Below, one piece after another: positions 45,800 through 57,780 of a stretch of 60,000 nucleotides of DNA. Positions within the stretch are counted from its first letter, which is position 1. Every line of letters starts with the position of its first letter. The position numbers were made by a program, and so were the translations under genes. Source of the stretch: Neocallimastix lanati (nom. inval.) (taxonomy: Eukaryota > Neocallimastigomycota > Neocallimastigomycetes > Neocallimastigales > Neocallimastigaceae); the NCBI GenBank assembly GCA_016946835.1, contig JACVTC010000012.1, forward strand, positions 1,081,501 to 1,141,500, read 5' to 3'. Under the pieces are notes generated by a model, which saw only the letters and a list, made by a program, of their open reading frames with translations, did not search any database and was not told the DNA's origin.

Positions 45800-46599
45800 T
45801 TCTTCATATTTTAAAATATATTTTTAATAAGAATACATTTATTAAAATAATTTATACATATATATGAAAGAATTAATATTCCTATTTATCTATTTAAAAA
45901 TAAATTTTACATTAGTTTTCTCTATTATATTAAATTATTTTATATTTCTCATAAAGCTATAAAAAAAAAAAAAAAAAAAAATATGTATATAATATTTGGA
46001 TAAATTTTTTAAATAAAGTTTCCAATTAATTAAAAATATATATATAATAAGTTTTTATTAGTATTTTTACTATATATCTACCATTCCTATTATTAATATT
46101 TTTATTTTAATATTATAATATCTTATTTTCTTTTTCTTTATTTATTAACTTGTATAATTATAATTATATAAATTATGATTTTATATCATATTTGTTTTCA
46201 AAAATATTATTTTTTATAATTCTTCATTATTCATTTAATTTTTTATAAATTATTTTATTAAAAATGTTAATAGTGATAATAATATAAATAGTTATAAATC
46301 ACATATTATTATATATATAGAATAAAATAAAATAAAATAAAATAAAATAATAATATAAATATAAAAATATATATATATATATAAATATAAATATAAAAAA
46401 TATAAAAAAAAAATAAAATAAAATAAATATAAAGGAAAATATTTAAGGAAAATTAAATTTTTATAATTTATTGTTTTTCTATTGTTTTTACTTTGGTGAT
46501 TAAACAATATATTTATTTAAAATATAATAAAAAAAACAATTTTTTTTTTTTTTTTTTTTTCCCATGAAAAGAATTAATAATAATCTTTATTATTATTAA

Positions 46600-46634
<35 letters not shown>

Positions 46635-46778
46635 TTATTTTTAAATTTTTAAAATGAAATATAAAAGTATGAATACTTTAAATTATGTTGTGACTAACTA
46701 ATAATAAAATATTTTTTATTATTGTATAAAAATAATAATAAAAAATATTTTATATTTTTAATTATTTGAATAAAAAAG
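45628..46778. other. AT-rich spacer with homopolymers
   Basis: A runs at about 45774-45799 and 45961-45980, a TAAAA array at about 46318-46347, paired T and A runs at about 46541-46632. No gene recognised; the minus-strand open frame at 46292-46507 is composition-driven. Confidence 0.6.
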
Positions 46779-47710
46779 ATGAAATTATTTTTAATAGTTA
46801 TTTATATATTATTCATAACTATAGGTAATTAAATGTTTTATATTAAAAAATAAAAAAAAAAAAAAATTAACATTAATTTTAAAAATAAAATATTAATTAT
46901 ATAATTAATAAAAGAAATAGGAAAAACTGTTACTATAAATATAATTGCATTTACACAAAATGGTGGGAATTTATTATATTCACCTATGGTTAATGATTTT
47001 AATAAATATTCTATAGATAATAACCTAAATATTAAATTGAAATTAAACTTATTTTCTGAATTAAACTCTACAATAATAACAACAGATTATGAATCAACGT
47101 TAGATTCATTATTTCAGAGAAAATCAAACAAATATGATTTAATTTTTTTTGATAACATATATATAAAAAGGTTTGGTCCTTATTTACTTAATTTAAAAAA
47201 TGTTTTACCCAAAGATCATATTGATATGTATATGGAAGGAGTTGCAAAACAAACCTGCATGTATAATGATAAATTAGTGGGATTAGTATATATCTATTTT
47301 TATTTGTATTAATTTTTAATTATTACTATTATTATTATTATTATTATTATTAACTTTTAAAACAATATTAAATTTAATTCAATTATTATAATAAAAAAAT
47401 ATTATATATTTATTAAGCCAATGACTATAGATTGCACTCTTTTATATTATAACCAGGAGTATTTGGATAAATATAATAAAGAACTACCAAAAACATGGGA
47501 TGATCTTATTGAAACAGGTCAATATATTTTAAATGAAGAAAAAAAACTTAATAATACAGACTTTGTTCCTTATAATGGATTATTTAGTGGTAAATACTAA
47601 TAATTATCTTGTAAAATAGATATTTTTCTTTTCCTTTTTTTTAAAAAAAAAAAAAAAAATATACATATATATAATATAAATTTTATATAATATAATTAAT
47701 ATTATATTAA

Positions 47711-47748
<38 letters not shown>

Positions 47749-49619
47749 TCTTACAATATAAAATACATTTTCATTTTTAATAAATTAATATTCATTTTTT
47801 TTTTTTTTTATAATTCTAGAATTGGAAATTGGTATTTGTTCAATATACGAATTCATTTATTCATTTAGAAATTCAGTTGAATCTTCTTTTCCTAATATAA
47901 GAAGTCAGGAGGCAGTAAATGCATTAGAAAAAATGAAAGAGATTAAGGAAAAACTTAATTTAGGTTTATTAGATATATTTGTAAAAAAAAAAAAAATTAA
48001 TAAAATTAAAATATGGGATATATCTAACAATTATTAAATACTACTATTATATTTTACATTCATATAAAATTTAATTCAATTAAGATACAATATATAAACA
48101 AGATGAAGGTTTTACAATATCAAAAATTTTTGATAAAAATTATTTATTTTTAAAATTTTGGATTATTCCTTATTTTGTTCAAGTTTCCAGAATAACATAT
48201 TTACCAGGGGTCAAAGAAGGTATATCGGGATCTACTATTGGAGGACATAATTTAGGTATTAGTATTTATTCCGACCCTAAACACCGTAATGCAACAATTG
48301 AAGCTTTAAAGTTTTTAACATCAAAAAATATGCAAAGAAAATACATTGCACTAAATGATTATTTTTCACCTATACCTAGTTTATATGAAGAAGATGAAGT
48401 ATGTAGTGTTGTAAATTGCACATTTTATAAAGGTTTTCAACTCATAGCAAGACCAATTTTACAATCGAATGATTATATAACATATTCAACAAGATTTAAA
48501 AATTATATATATGATTTTTTATATAGAAATAAAACCTCTTACGAGGTATTAAAAAATATTGATGATATAACAAGATATTATTATCTTTCTTTAAATAACG
48601 AAGATACAGTAATGGGATTAATATTGTTCATTTCAGCTATTATTATTATAATATTTATGTTGGGATCATTACTATTTATTTTCATTAATAAATTTAAAAT
48701 ATATTTCAGCTTTTTATCTAATGATTTTTGGATTATTTATATCATTGGATTGGTATTAATTGTAAGTAATACTTTTCTTGAATTATATGAAAGAACGTCT
48801 TCAAAATGTCATATTAAATTATTTATACTCTGTATTGGAATTTCCTTTAATTTAGTACCGATTTTACATAAATTAATTGTATGCTTTCCTGAAAAGGATA
48901 ATAAAATTTCAGCATGGGTTAACATCCATAAATATTTAATTTTATTACTATTTATTTGTATCGATATCGTTCTTAATTTATTAACACTAATAAAACCATA
49001 TATGGTTATCAATAAAATATATATCGAGAGAAATAATTTCCAAATATGTGAATTAAATAAAATTTTCAGTCAAATAATATTATATATTTTGTTTTTGGAT
49101 AAAATACTTGTTATTTTAGCCATTGGCTTTTTAATTTTCATTGAATGGAATATTAAAGCATTACACACGGATATAAGATTTTTAGTTTCATCTTTTTATC
49201 TAAATTCAATTATAATAATAATCTTTATTATTACAAAAAAGACATTAAGTGATGATTATGTACTCCTTTATTCGTTTAAAGGATTCCTATACATATTTTA
49301 TTCAATCTCTAATTATATATTAGTATATGGATATCGAATTATTTTGACCATTTTTAAAAATGATTCACAAAAAAAAGGATTTAAAGAGACAGTGAATAAG
49401 TATTTTAGTATGGTTGATAATTCAGAAATGAAAAATACTCCAAGTAAAAGTATTATTTCATCATCATTAAGAAATGAACGAGGTTCTATTATGAAGACAA
49501 CGGTATATAAAATAATTAATTATCATTATCAAACGGGTGTCTCAGAAGAAGAAGAAAAAATATCAAATGTTTTAACAACTGATTTTTTCAGTTCAGAAAT
49601 AAGATCAAGTAATATTTAA
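46779..49619 (+). CDS. Bacterial-type sugar-binding domain fused to a class C seven-transmembrane receptor
   Basis: Five exons proposed: 46779-46824, 46921-47285, 47418-47589, 47820-47963 and 48085-49619, giving 753 residues in phase. A signal peptide (MKLFLIVIYILFITIG) is followed by a periplasmic solute-binding-protein fold (residues about 17-410). It has GGNLLYSPMVNDFNKY, then LPMTIDCTLLYYNQEYLDKY and LPKTWDDLIETGQYIL, close to bacterial sugar ABC transporter binding proteins, and later GISGSTIGGHNLGISIY. Residues about 420-670 contain seven hydrophobic helices beginning VMGLILFISAIIIIIFMLGS, as in class C GPCRs, with a hydrophilic cytosolic tail. It likely senses an extracellular sugar and signals through G proteins at the plasma membrane. 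Gut fungi are known for this domain combination, the ligand part probably of bacterial origin. The end of exon 4 is uncertain: only a weak GTTTAT donor keeps phase, while the better GTAAAA at 47981 does not. Confidence 0.87.
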
Positions 49620-49636
49620 AATATTTTTAAAAAAAA

Positions 49637-49704
<68 letters not shown>

Positions 49705-50350
49705 AAATATTATCTACATACATAAAATAATTCATAAAAATATTCATAAAAATATTTATAAAAATATTCATAAAAATATTCATAAAAATATTAATGAATT
49801 ATTTAAATTTTTAAATGACATCCATCATAAATTAAATACATATATAAATATATTCATATTTTTTTTTTTTTTTTTAATTTTATATAATTTATTTATATTA
49901 TATTATATTATATTAAATTGAATAGATTAATAAAAATATAGTTTTGATCTGTAAAAATGGTAAAATGGTAAAATGTTTTTTTTTTTTTTTTATAAAATAT
50001 ATATTATTTGTTGTCCTAATTAATAAATATATATATTCATACTTTTTAACTATATAATTATTAAATTATTTATATTAAAAATACAATTAATAATAGATTA
50101 ATAATAAAACAAAAAACGAAAAAAAAAAAAATTTTTTTTAGTTGTCCTCTCTATAATTATAAAATGGTAAAATGTTTTTATATATATATATATATATATA
50201 TATAAAGTATAGAATTGATAATAAATCATAAAATTTATATAAGTAAATGTTTTTTTTTTTTTTTTTTTTTTTTACCTAATTTAAAATTATCTTAAAAAAT
50301 TCTGTATATAATAATAAAAAGAAGTTTTTTTTTTTTTTCTAAAATAAGGT

Positions 50351-50437
<87 letters not shown>

Positions 50438-50508
50438 TAGATAAAAATAATAAAATATATATATATATTAATTTTTTTTAAAAAACATTATTAAAATTAT
50501 ATACCCTC

Positions 50509-50551
<43 letters not shown>

Positions 50552-51214
50552 TTGTATATATATAAATATATATATTTTATAATTATATTCAAATATTAAT
50601 ATATTTCTGAGACAAATATGAAAAAAAAAAAATTTTTTTTTTTTTTTGTATAATAATTTATTATTTATTGAAATAGTTTTTACATAGTAAAAATATATAG
50701 ATAAATAAATATATATAAATATATATATATATATATATTTTACATAATTAAAATATAATTATATATTTCCTATTAAATATATATATATTTCTTATTTAAA
50801 TAGTTAAAATATATATTAAAAATTTTTAATATTTTATTCATATTAATTTACCATGATCTATTTTTAATATTTTTTTTTTTCAAAACAAAAAAAAAAAAAA
50901 AAAAAAAAAAATTTAAAAATTATATTATATTGTCGAGAATTTATTATGAATTTTTATAATTCATATTATAAAAGTTCATACGAAATACTCCTCCAATATG
51001 GTAAATTTAAAAAAAAAAATTTTATACTCTTTTTTTTTATTTAAATTAAAGAATTAGATAAATAAATAAAAAAAAAAAAATAGATATACCTATAAATAAA
51101 TAATAAATAAATAATTAAAAATTTATTTAGAATCAATAAATGAATCATTAAATCATTTAATATTTATATATAATTATTTTATTTATTATTATTATTATTA
51201 TTATTTATTATTAA

Positions 51215-51267
<53 letters not shown>

Positions 51268-51963
51268 TTAGCCTCAATTATTACAAACTTTAACTTACTT
51301 TACTTTTTTATTATTATTTAATTTATTATTATTTAATTTATTATTATTTAATTTATTATTATTTATTATTATTTTTTAAATTATAATACATAAAAAATTA
51401 AAAATCTCAATTTATAAAGAATAATTTTGATGATGTATTTAAAAATGTATGTATTTATTTCTAATATTTATTTAAAAGTAATAATACTTTTTTTTTAAAA
51501 AAAAAAAAAAAAAAGATATTATCATTTCATTAATATAAAGTAATAACAAAAAAAATTTTTTTTTTTTTTTTTCAAATATTACTTTTTTATTTTTACTTTT
51601 AAATTTATTAAAGTATTTTTTGTAATTTTTTTTTTTTTTTTTATTTTTTTTCTAATTTTTTTTTTTACATTTTTTAACTCTCTGTTTTTAAATTCTATTA
51701 TCTATTATATTTATTTTTGATGTTCATTATTAAATAAATTTATTATATATACTTATTTATATAATAATTAAAAAGATACACCACAAAAAAAAAAAAATAT
51801 TTGTTGATATTTTATTAAATTTTAATTTTATATCGTTTATTATTCTTTATTTTTTTTTTTTTTTTTTTTTTATCTATTTTTATTTTTATTTTTTTTATCT
51901 ATTTTTATTTTTATTTTTTTTTGTTATAATAATTATACAATATTTTTCTTATTATTACTACCA

Positions 51964-51994
<31 letters not shown>

Positions 51995-52020
51995 AATTTA
52001 CCATTTAACTTTTAAATATT
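49620..52020. other. Simple-sequence spacer
   Basis: 2.4 kb of microsatellites: (ATT/AAT)n at 49640-49665, 50406-50434 and 51184-51266; a 12-bp repeat close to ATTCATAAAAAT (about six copies, 49728-49793); TTATTATTTAATT-type repeats at 51309-51365; and A or T runs up to about 45 (50357-50403). No coding sequence recognised. Confidence 0.75.
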
Positions 52021-52977
52021 TTAAAATCCTCTAATAAAATAAATAATAGCTAAAGAAGCTATAACATATTTAAAAGAAATTATTTTAAGGACGGAGGCGG
52101 AAGAAACATTCACATAATTTCCCGTACTCTCAACGATTTTACAAGTAATTTCATTAATTAAACAAGAGCCATTATTCTCCCAACCATATAAGGCACCATC
52201 CCCACCAGTGCCAGTCACATCACACCCATTACACCATGGATGTGGGGTGGTGTTGATACCACAACGTGAACCAATAACTCTACAATCTTCTCCATTTTCT
52301 GTACTCCACGTCGTAGTATCTTCATCAATTCTGGTGTATTCACAAGTACTACAAATTAAAACACCATCTGGACCTCTTTCAAGAGGTTTCTGACTTGGTT
52401 TTTTCTCATCAAAGTTACACTTTGCTTTATCAATAACACAGGAAGCTTGATTTTCCCAGCCCCATAAACTGCCATCACTACCAGTAGCTGTAACCATACA
52501 TTCATTGCAAATTACTTTATCATTTGTTCCTGAGGAGGACGAATCATTTCCTGATGCATCATTTTCTTCAAGTTTTCCTTCACATTTAGCTTTATCAATA
52601 CTACAAGAAGCATTATCTTCCCAACCCCAGAAGGAGCCATCACCACCTGTTCCAGTAACGACACAACTTTTACAAATGGCATTACCATTACCATTATTTT
52701 TATCATCAGAAGCTGGCGAATTGGAAGCTTTTGAGTTATCATTTTTATTTTCAACGATAGATTTAGTTGAGGAGTTAGTTGTGGAATTAGATTCATTGTT
52801 TTCGCTGCCGTTACTACAAGAAGAAGGAATTTTACAAAAGGAATCATTTTCCCAACCCCAAAGAGATCCATCTTTACCTGTGGTATAAACACTACAGTCA
52901 GAACAATTTGGAATAACAGCTTTCGTATTTTTGAGCAATAAAGAAGAAGTGAATAAAAGACCAAGAGTAAATTTCAT
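52021..52977 (-). CDS. Secreted multi-dockerin (CBM10-type) surface protein, copy A
   Basis: 318-residue single exon. A signal peptide (residues 1-20, MKFTLGLLFTSSLLLKNTKA) precedes five cysteine-rich modules at 25-54, 102-132, 157-187, 209-239 and 249-279. Modules 1, 2, 3 and 5 have the fungal dockerin pattern C-x2-C...GxDGSLWGWEN...C...C (for example CNECMVTATGSDGSLWGWEN); module 4 lacks the WGWE core (DTTTWSTENGEDC). Ser/Asn/Thr-rich linkers separate modules 1-3. A hydrophobic C terminus (YVIASLAIIYFI) ends the protein, as in a GPI signal or membrane anchor. There is no catalytic domain. In gut fungi such modules bind cohesins of cellulosome scaffoldins. A surface-tethered string of dockerins could anchor cellulosomes to the cell; this is inference. 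A tandem paralogue lies at 56189. Confidence 0.92.
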   Translation of the reverse strand: MKFTLGLLFTSSLLLKNTKAVIPNCSDCSVYTTGKDGSLWGWENDSFCKIPSSCSNGSENNESNSTTNSSTKSIVENKNDNSKASNSPASDDKNNGNGNAICKSCVVTGTGGDGSFWGWEDNASCSIDKAKCEGKLEENDASGNDSSSSGTNDKVICNECMVTATGSDGSLWGWENQASCVIDKAKCNFDEKKPSQKPLERGPDGVLICSTCEYTRIDEDTTTWSTENGEDCRVIGSRCGINTTPHPWCNGCDVTGTGGDGALYGWENNGSCLINEITCKIVESTGNYVNVSSASVLKIISFKYVIASLAIIYFIRGF

Positions 52978-53702
52978 TTTGAAAAAAAAAAAAAATTTTT
53001 TTTTTCTTTTAATATTTAATCTATAAAATATTTATTTTAAATCTATTTTTTTCTAATTTTTATTTATTTATTTATTTTATATATATATATATATTTTTTA
53101 TTTTATTTTATTTTATTTTTTTTTTATTTTAAAACGTTTAATTATATTTAATATAGTTTAAATTTTTTTTTTATAAAAGAAAAATATTTCTTTTTAAATT
53201 TTTATGTTTAATTTTAATTAAATAATGAATTTAATATTATAATATTAAAAACAAATCTTTCAAACTTTATATATAAAATATATAAAATTTCTTTATAAAA
53301 AAAATTTTTTTTTATTATATATTTTATTTATAAATAAAAAATATTTTTATTTTCTCTGATCATTTGGAAAGATTTCTTCATTTTTATATAAAATTTCCAA
53401 AATATCAATCATTATTTAATTATAATAACTAATAATATTGTAATTAAAATCAAAAGTAAAAGTAGAATTTATTATTAATTAATACAAAATAAACAAATAA
53501 TATTTAAGATATAATAAAAAGCATATCTACTAAATCATATTAATAAAGATTTATTTTTGATTTAATTCCTTATAATAAATTTTACTTTATATAAACTATA
53601 TTTTATATAGTTTATGGACTATGTTTATATACTATAAATCAAATTAAATGTTGATTTTAATGTATAATTTAAATCAAAAAAATATAAGAAATAAAATCAA
53701 AA

Positions 53703-53744
<42 letters not shown>

Positions 53745-54907
53745 AAAATTTCATGATACTATTATTAATTATATTTTAATTTACATATTTTATCTTTATT
53801 AACATTTATGATCAAAATATATTTAATATAATTAACTTTTTTTTTTTCAATATTTTACAAAAATTTTATTATTATTATTATTATAATCCAATAATTTTTT
53901 TTTTTTTTTGGAATACTATTTAATTTTAAATTAATTACATAAATAAAATTTATTAATATTTATAATTTATTTTTATCTCTTAAAAACTAATCATATTTAA
54001 TAGTAAATAAAGTTTATACTCTTTAAATATTACACTAATATTGTTTTAAAAAAAGCAATTTTAATAAATAGTGATGGAATTTTTTTTTTTTGTTTATAAA
54101 TATATATAGTCTAAATATTAATAATATTTATTATATTTAATATATTATATCATAATAAATATTTTGAAAATATCCTTTAATATAATGTTTTAAGTTTAAA
54201 TAAAATTAAAAATTTCTCAATCAATTAGTATTTATTTTTATTTAATCTTTTAAAAATAGTTAATAAAACTTTATTATAAATATTTGTGTATATGTTTATG
54301 ATTTTAATATCCGACATAACATCAAAATACAAACCTTAATTACTAATAAATTATTTTATTAATGATTAAATAAAAATAAATTAATAAATCATATGATTTA
54401 TTATCATTGATTTAGAGTGTCATTTAAATAATCGTGATATAAAATAGATTTATGTAATATCGTAAATTCTATACGCCTGAAATGAATATCAACATAAAAT
54501 TTAAAACATAAATTATTGTTATGGTGATTAATAAATTTATAAAATTTAGTTTTATTATTTTTTAATTATTATATTTTATTATATTCTTTTATATATATTT
54601 TTATAGTTGTTATAATTATTATAAATATTTTTATTATTTATATTACACCCTTTAAAATATTAAACTTAAAATATTAAACTAATTAATTAATTCATATTAT
54701 TTTAAAATAGTTTATTATTAAGGAGTATTATAGTATGGAACTTTTTATATTTATTTTTTTTGCCTTTTTTAAATAAAGACCGTTTAATAATAGCATCTAT
54801 GAAAAAATTAATATATTAAATTAAATAAATAGATTTCACAACAAATAAATTAATAATTTATATTCTTCTGTCTCCCTTAAAGAGTTTCAATGAAACGGAA
54901 TTATATC

Positions 54908-54938
<31 letters not shown>

Positions 54939-56188
54939 GAAATAGTTTATTATTCTATTCTATAAAAATGTCATTAATTTTAAATATTATTAAAAGTATT
55001 GATTTTAATATGAATAAAATTTTATTGAAAAGTTAATCATTTTAATTCAAATAAATATTAATATTGTAATTTATTTATTACTAAACATATATATTAAAAA
55101 TTTTTTATTCATTTATTTATTACTAAACATATATTAAAATTTTTTATTAATATAATATTGTATATTGTAATTTATTTATTACTAAACATATATTAAAATT
55201 AAAAATAAAATTTTTTATAAAGTACACCGGCAGGTTAGAATATGATATTATAAAAAAGTATTAAAATAATTATTGAAAATAAATAATGGTTAAAAAATAT
55301 TCTATTCCGGTTAATAAACAAAAATATTAAAAATATTATTTTGATTAAATTAAAATTTTTAAACCTTATCATTATTTGTTTTTAGATTTATTTATTACTT
55401 TAAATAATTTTGTTTCATAAGTAAATAAAGCAATTTTATTGGCTTATTTTAACTACATTTAATTTCAAAGAACTAAAGTTTTTAATTTTTCAAAAAAAAA
55501 AAAAAAAAAAATTATTATTATCGTAAAGTTTCATTTGTTTATATATAAATTTTTTTTATTATATATTTAATTTTATTTATTTTATACTTTTTTTTTTATT
55601 TATATTAATTTTATTTATTTTATATTTTTTTTTATTTATATTAAAGTATTATTTGTTTAATAATTATTTTATAGTAATTTTATTTTATTTATTATATTAT
55701 AATAAACATTTTATTTCATTTTTTTTTTTTTTTTTTTGTTTCTTTATATTTTTTATTGAAATATTCAAAAGAAATTTTTGAATTTTTCTTTAGATCATGA
55801 TGATTAAATAACCTTTTCTATTTAATAATAATTTAAAATAGAAAAAAAAAAAAAAGAATAAATTAATATTATTCTATTAAATAATTTTAATTTGACCTTC
55901 CTTTTTTTTTTTTTTTTTTTTTGGTCTATTATTGTTTCTATTATTATTATTATTATTATTTCTATTATTATTATTATTATTATTATTGTTTTTATTATTA
56001 TTATTTTCTTTTTTAAAATTACACATACGTTTTATATATATATATATATATAATTTTAATTTAATTTTTTTTTTATATGTAATTTTAATTTATTTTTTTT
56101 TCCCTTATGTAATTTTAATTTATTTTATTGTTTTATTTTAAATTTTTTTTTTATTTTATTTTTTTAAATTTAATTGTTTTTAATTATT
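52978..56188. other. Spacer between the two dockerin paralogues
   Basis: AT-rich. A perfect 10-bp inverted repeat TAAACTATAT/ATATAGTTTA lies at 53592-53614. Three copies of a TTTATTTATTACTAAACATA-type sequence lie at about 55070, 55119 and 55168. A runs lie at about 53708-53743 and 54908-54935, and (TTA)n at 55930-56005. No coding sequence recognised; the open frame at 55932-56141 is a microsatellite artefact. Confidence 0.65.
53345..53402 (-). promoter_or_regulatory. Shared upstream element of dockerin gene A
   Basis: About 370-425 bp upstream of the start codon the plus strand reads TTTTATTTTCTCTGATCATT, GGAAAGATTTCTTCA and TTTTTATATAAAATTT. The same blocks in the same order occur at 57482-57536 upstream of copy B. 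Conservation within otherwise diverged spacer suggests a promoter element; the palindromic TATATA core is in both. Confidence 0.5.
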
Positions 56189-57169
56189 TTATAATGCTCT
56201 AAAAACAAAAAGAGCTGTTAATGAAGCCATAGCATAATAAAGAGAATTCATTTTTGTTACTTGAGCAGAAGAAACTTGTGTATATTCTCCATGGCTATCA
56301 ACAATACCACAAGTAATTTCATTTATTAAACATGAACTATTATTTTCCCAACCATATAAAGCACCATCATTACCAGTACCAGTAACAACACAACCACTGC
56401 ACCATGGGTGTGGAGTAGTGTTAATACCACAACGTGAACCAATAACTCTACAATCTTCACCATTTTCTGTATTCCAAGTAGTAGTATCTTTATCAACTCT
56501 GGTATATTCACAAGTGCTACAAATTAAAATACCATCTGGACCTCTTTCAAGAGCCTTCATTTCAGTTTTAGGTGGTGATAATTTACATTTTACATTATCA
56601 ATAATACAGGAAGCTTCATCTTCCCAACCCCAGTAGCTACCGTCGCCACCCGTACTAGTCACATTACATTCATTACAAATTAAATTACCAGAGGCATCTT
56701 TTTCATGAGTGGCTGATGAAGTACTGTTAGATGGGGTCTTCACTTCTTCAAGTTTACCTTCACATTTAGTTTTACTAATAATACATGAAGCTTCATCTTC
56801 CCAACCCCATAAGGAGTCGTTACCACCTGTTCCAGTCACAGTACAACCATTACAAATAACATTACCGTTTTCATCTTTTTCATGAGTAGCGGCACCAGTA
56901 CTGGTAGCTTTTGCTTTTACAGAAGATTTAATAGTAGTTGTAGCCGAAGTAACTTTTGACTTTTCAGTTTTAGAATCCGATTCATTACTATTCTTGCTGC
57001 TACTACTACATGAAGAAGGGATTTTACAGAAGGAATCATTTTCCCAACCCCAAAGAGATCCATCTTTACCGGTAGCGAAAGTATCACAGTCAGTACATTC
57101 TGGAATAGTACTTTTAACGTTTTTGAGTAATAAAGAAGAAACTAATAATAAACCAAAAGTGAATTTCAT
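56189..57169 (-). CDS. Secreted multi-dockerin (CBM10-type) surface protein, copy B
   Basis: 326-residue single exon, paralogue of the gene at 52021 in the same orientation. It has a signal peptide (MKFTFGLLLVSSLLLKNVKS) and modules at residues 25-54, 106-136, 165-195, 217-247 and 257-287, of which the fourth again lacks the WGWE core (DTTTWNTENGEDC). The hydrophobic C terminus is YYAMASLTALFVFRAL. Linkers are longer and differ from copy A (Lys/Thr/Ala-rich, with ATHEKD repeated before modules 2 and 3). The C-terminal part from the LERGPDG motif through module 5 differs from copy A at only about 9 of 82 residues, whereas the N-terminal linkers share little. The role is as for copy A: probably cell-surface display of dockerins, by inference. 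Confidence 0.92.
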   Translation of the reverse strand: MKFTFGLLLVSSLLLKNVKSTIPECTDCDTFATGKDGSLWGWENDSFCKIPSSCSSSSKNSNESDSKTEKSKVTSATTTIKSSVKAKATSTGAATHEKDENGNVICNGCTVTGTGGNDSLWGWEDEASCIISKTKCEGKLEEVKTPSNSTSSATHEKDASGNLICNECNVTSTGGDGSYWGWEDEASCIIDNVKCKLSPPKTEMKALERGPDGILICSTCEYTRVDKDTTTWNTENGEDCRVIGSRCGINTTPHPWCSGCVVTGTGNDGALYGWENNSSCLINEITCGIVDSHGEYTQVSSAQVTKMNSLYYAMASLTALFVFRAL

Positions 57170-57481
57170 TTTAAATATCTTTTTCTTTTTTTTTTTTTTT
57201 AAAAAAAATTAATTACCTAGATTTTTATATATCTTTTAAAATATTATTATACTATCTTTATTATAATTTAAAATTTTTCTTTATAAAGAAATATTTTTAT
57301 TTACAAATTATTTATATAATAATGAAAATTTTATTAGTTGTATTATTTAATAAAATATTATTATAAATAGTAAATTTTTTTTTTTTTTTTTTTTTGAATT
57401 TTTACATAAAAGATATTTTAATTTTTTTAAAAGATATATTTTTTTTTTTTCAAAAAAATTATTTATTTGAAAATTATAAAT

Positions 57482-57536
57482 TTTATTTTTCTGATAAATC
57501 GAAAAATTTTCTTTTTTTTATATAAAAATTTTTAAT
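57482..57536 (-). promoter_or_regulatory. Shared upstream element of dockerin gene B
   Basis: The plus strand reads TTTTATTTTTCTGATAAATC, GAAAAATTTTC and TTTTTATATAAAAATTT, about 315-365 bp upstream of the copy-B start. It matches the element at 53345-53402. Confidence 0.5.
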
Positions 57537-57746
57537 TATTATTTACTATTAAAGTATTACAAAATAATATAACTTGTATTATTATTTTAATTTAACAATT
57601 CATAATACTTTAATAAAACGATAAATAAAAAAGTTTTATTTTAATAATAAGTTTTAATATAATTTTATACTATTTATGTAATTATTATTTATTAATAGTT
57701 ATTATTATACAATTATTAAAAGGAATATTAAATTATTGGAAAAGTA

Positions 57747-57780
<34 letters not shown>

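Noticed and set aside
28851-50403. Very long A or T runs as possible assembly errors
   Set aside because: They occur throughout spacers and introns and are absent from confident exons, as expected for this kind of genome; exact lengths remain unreliable.
52505-52888. Long antisense open frames across both dockerin genes (also 52208, 56418, 56994)
   Set aside because: They are shadows of the repetitive coding strand, with no signal peptide or domain of their own.
30993-57169. Dictyostelium or Plasmodium as source organism
   Set aside because: Asn-rich, A/T-rich sequence fits them, but fungal dockerin modules, CotH, a sugar-binding class C receptor and kinesin-2 together do not.
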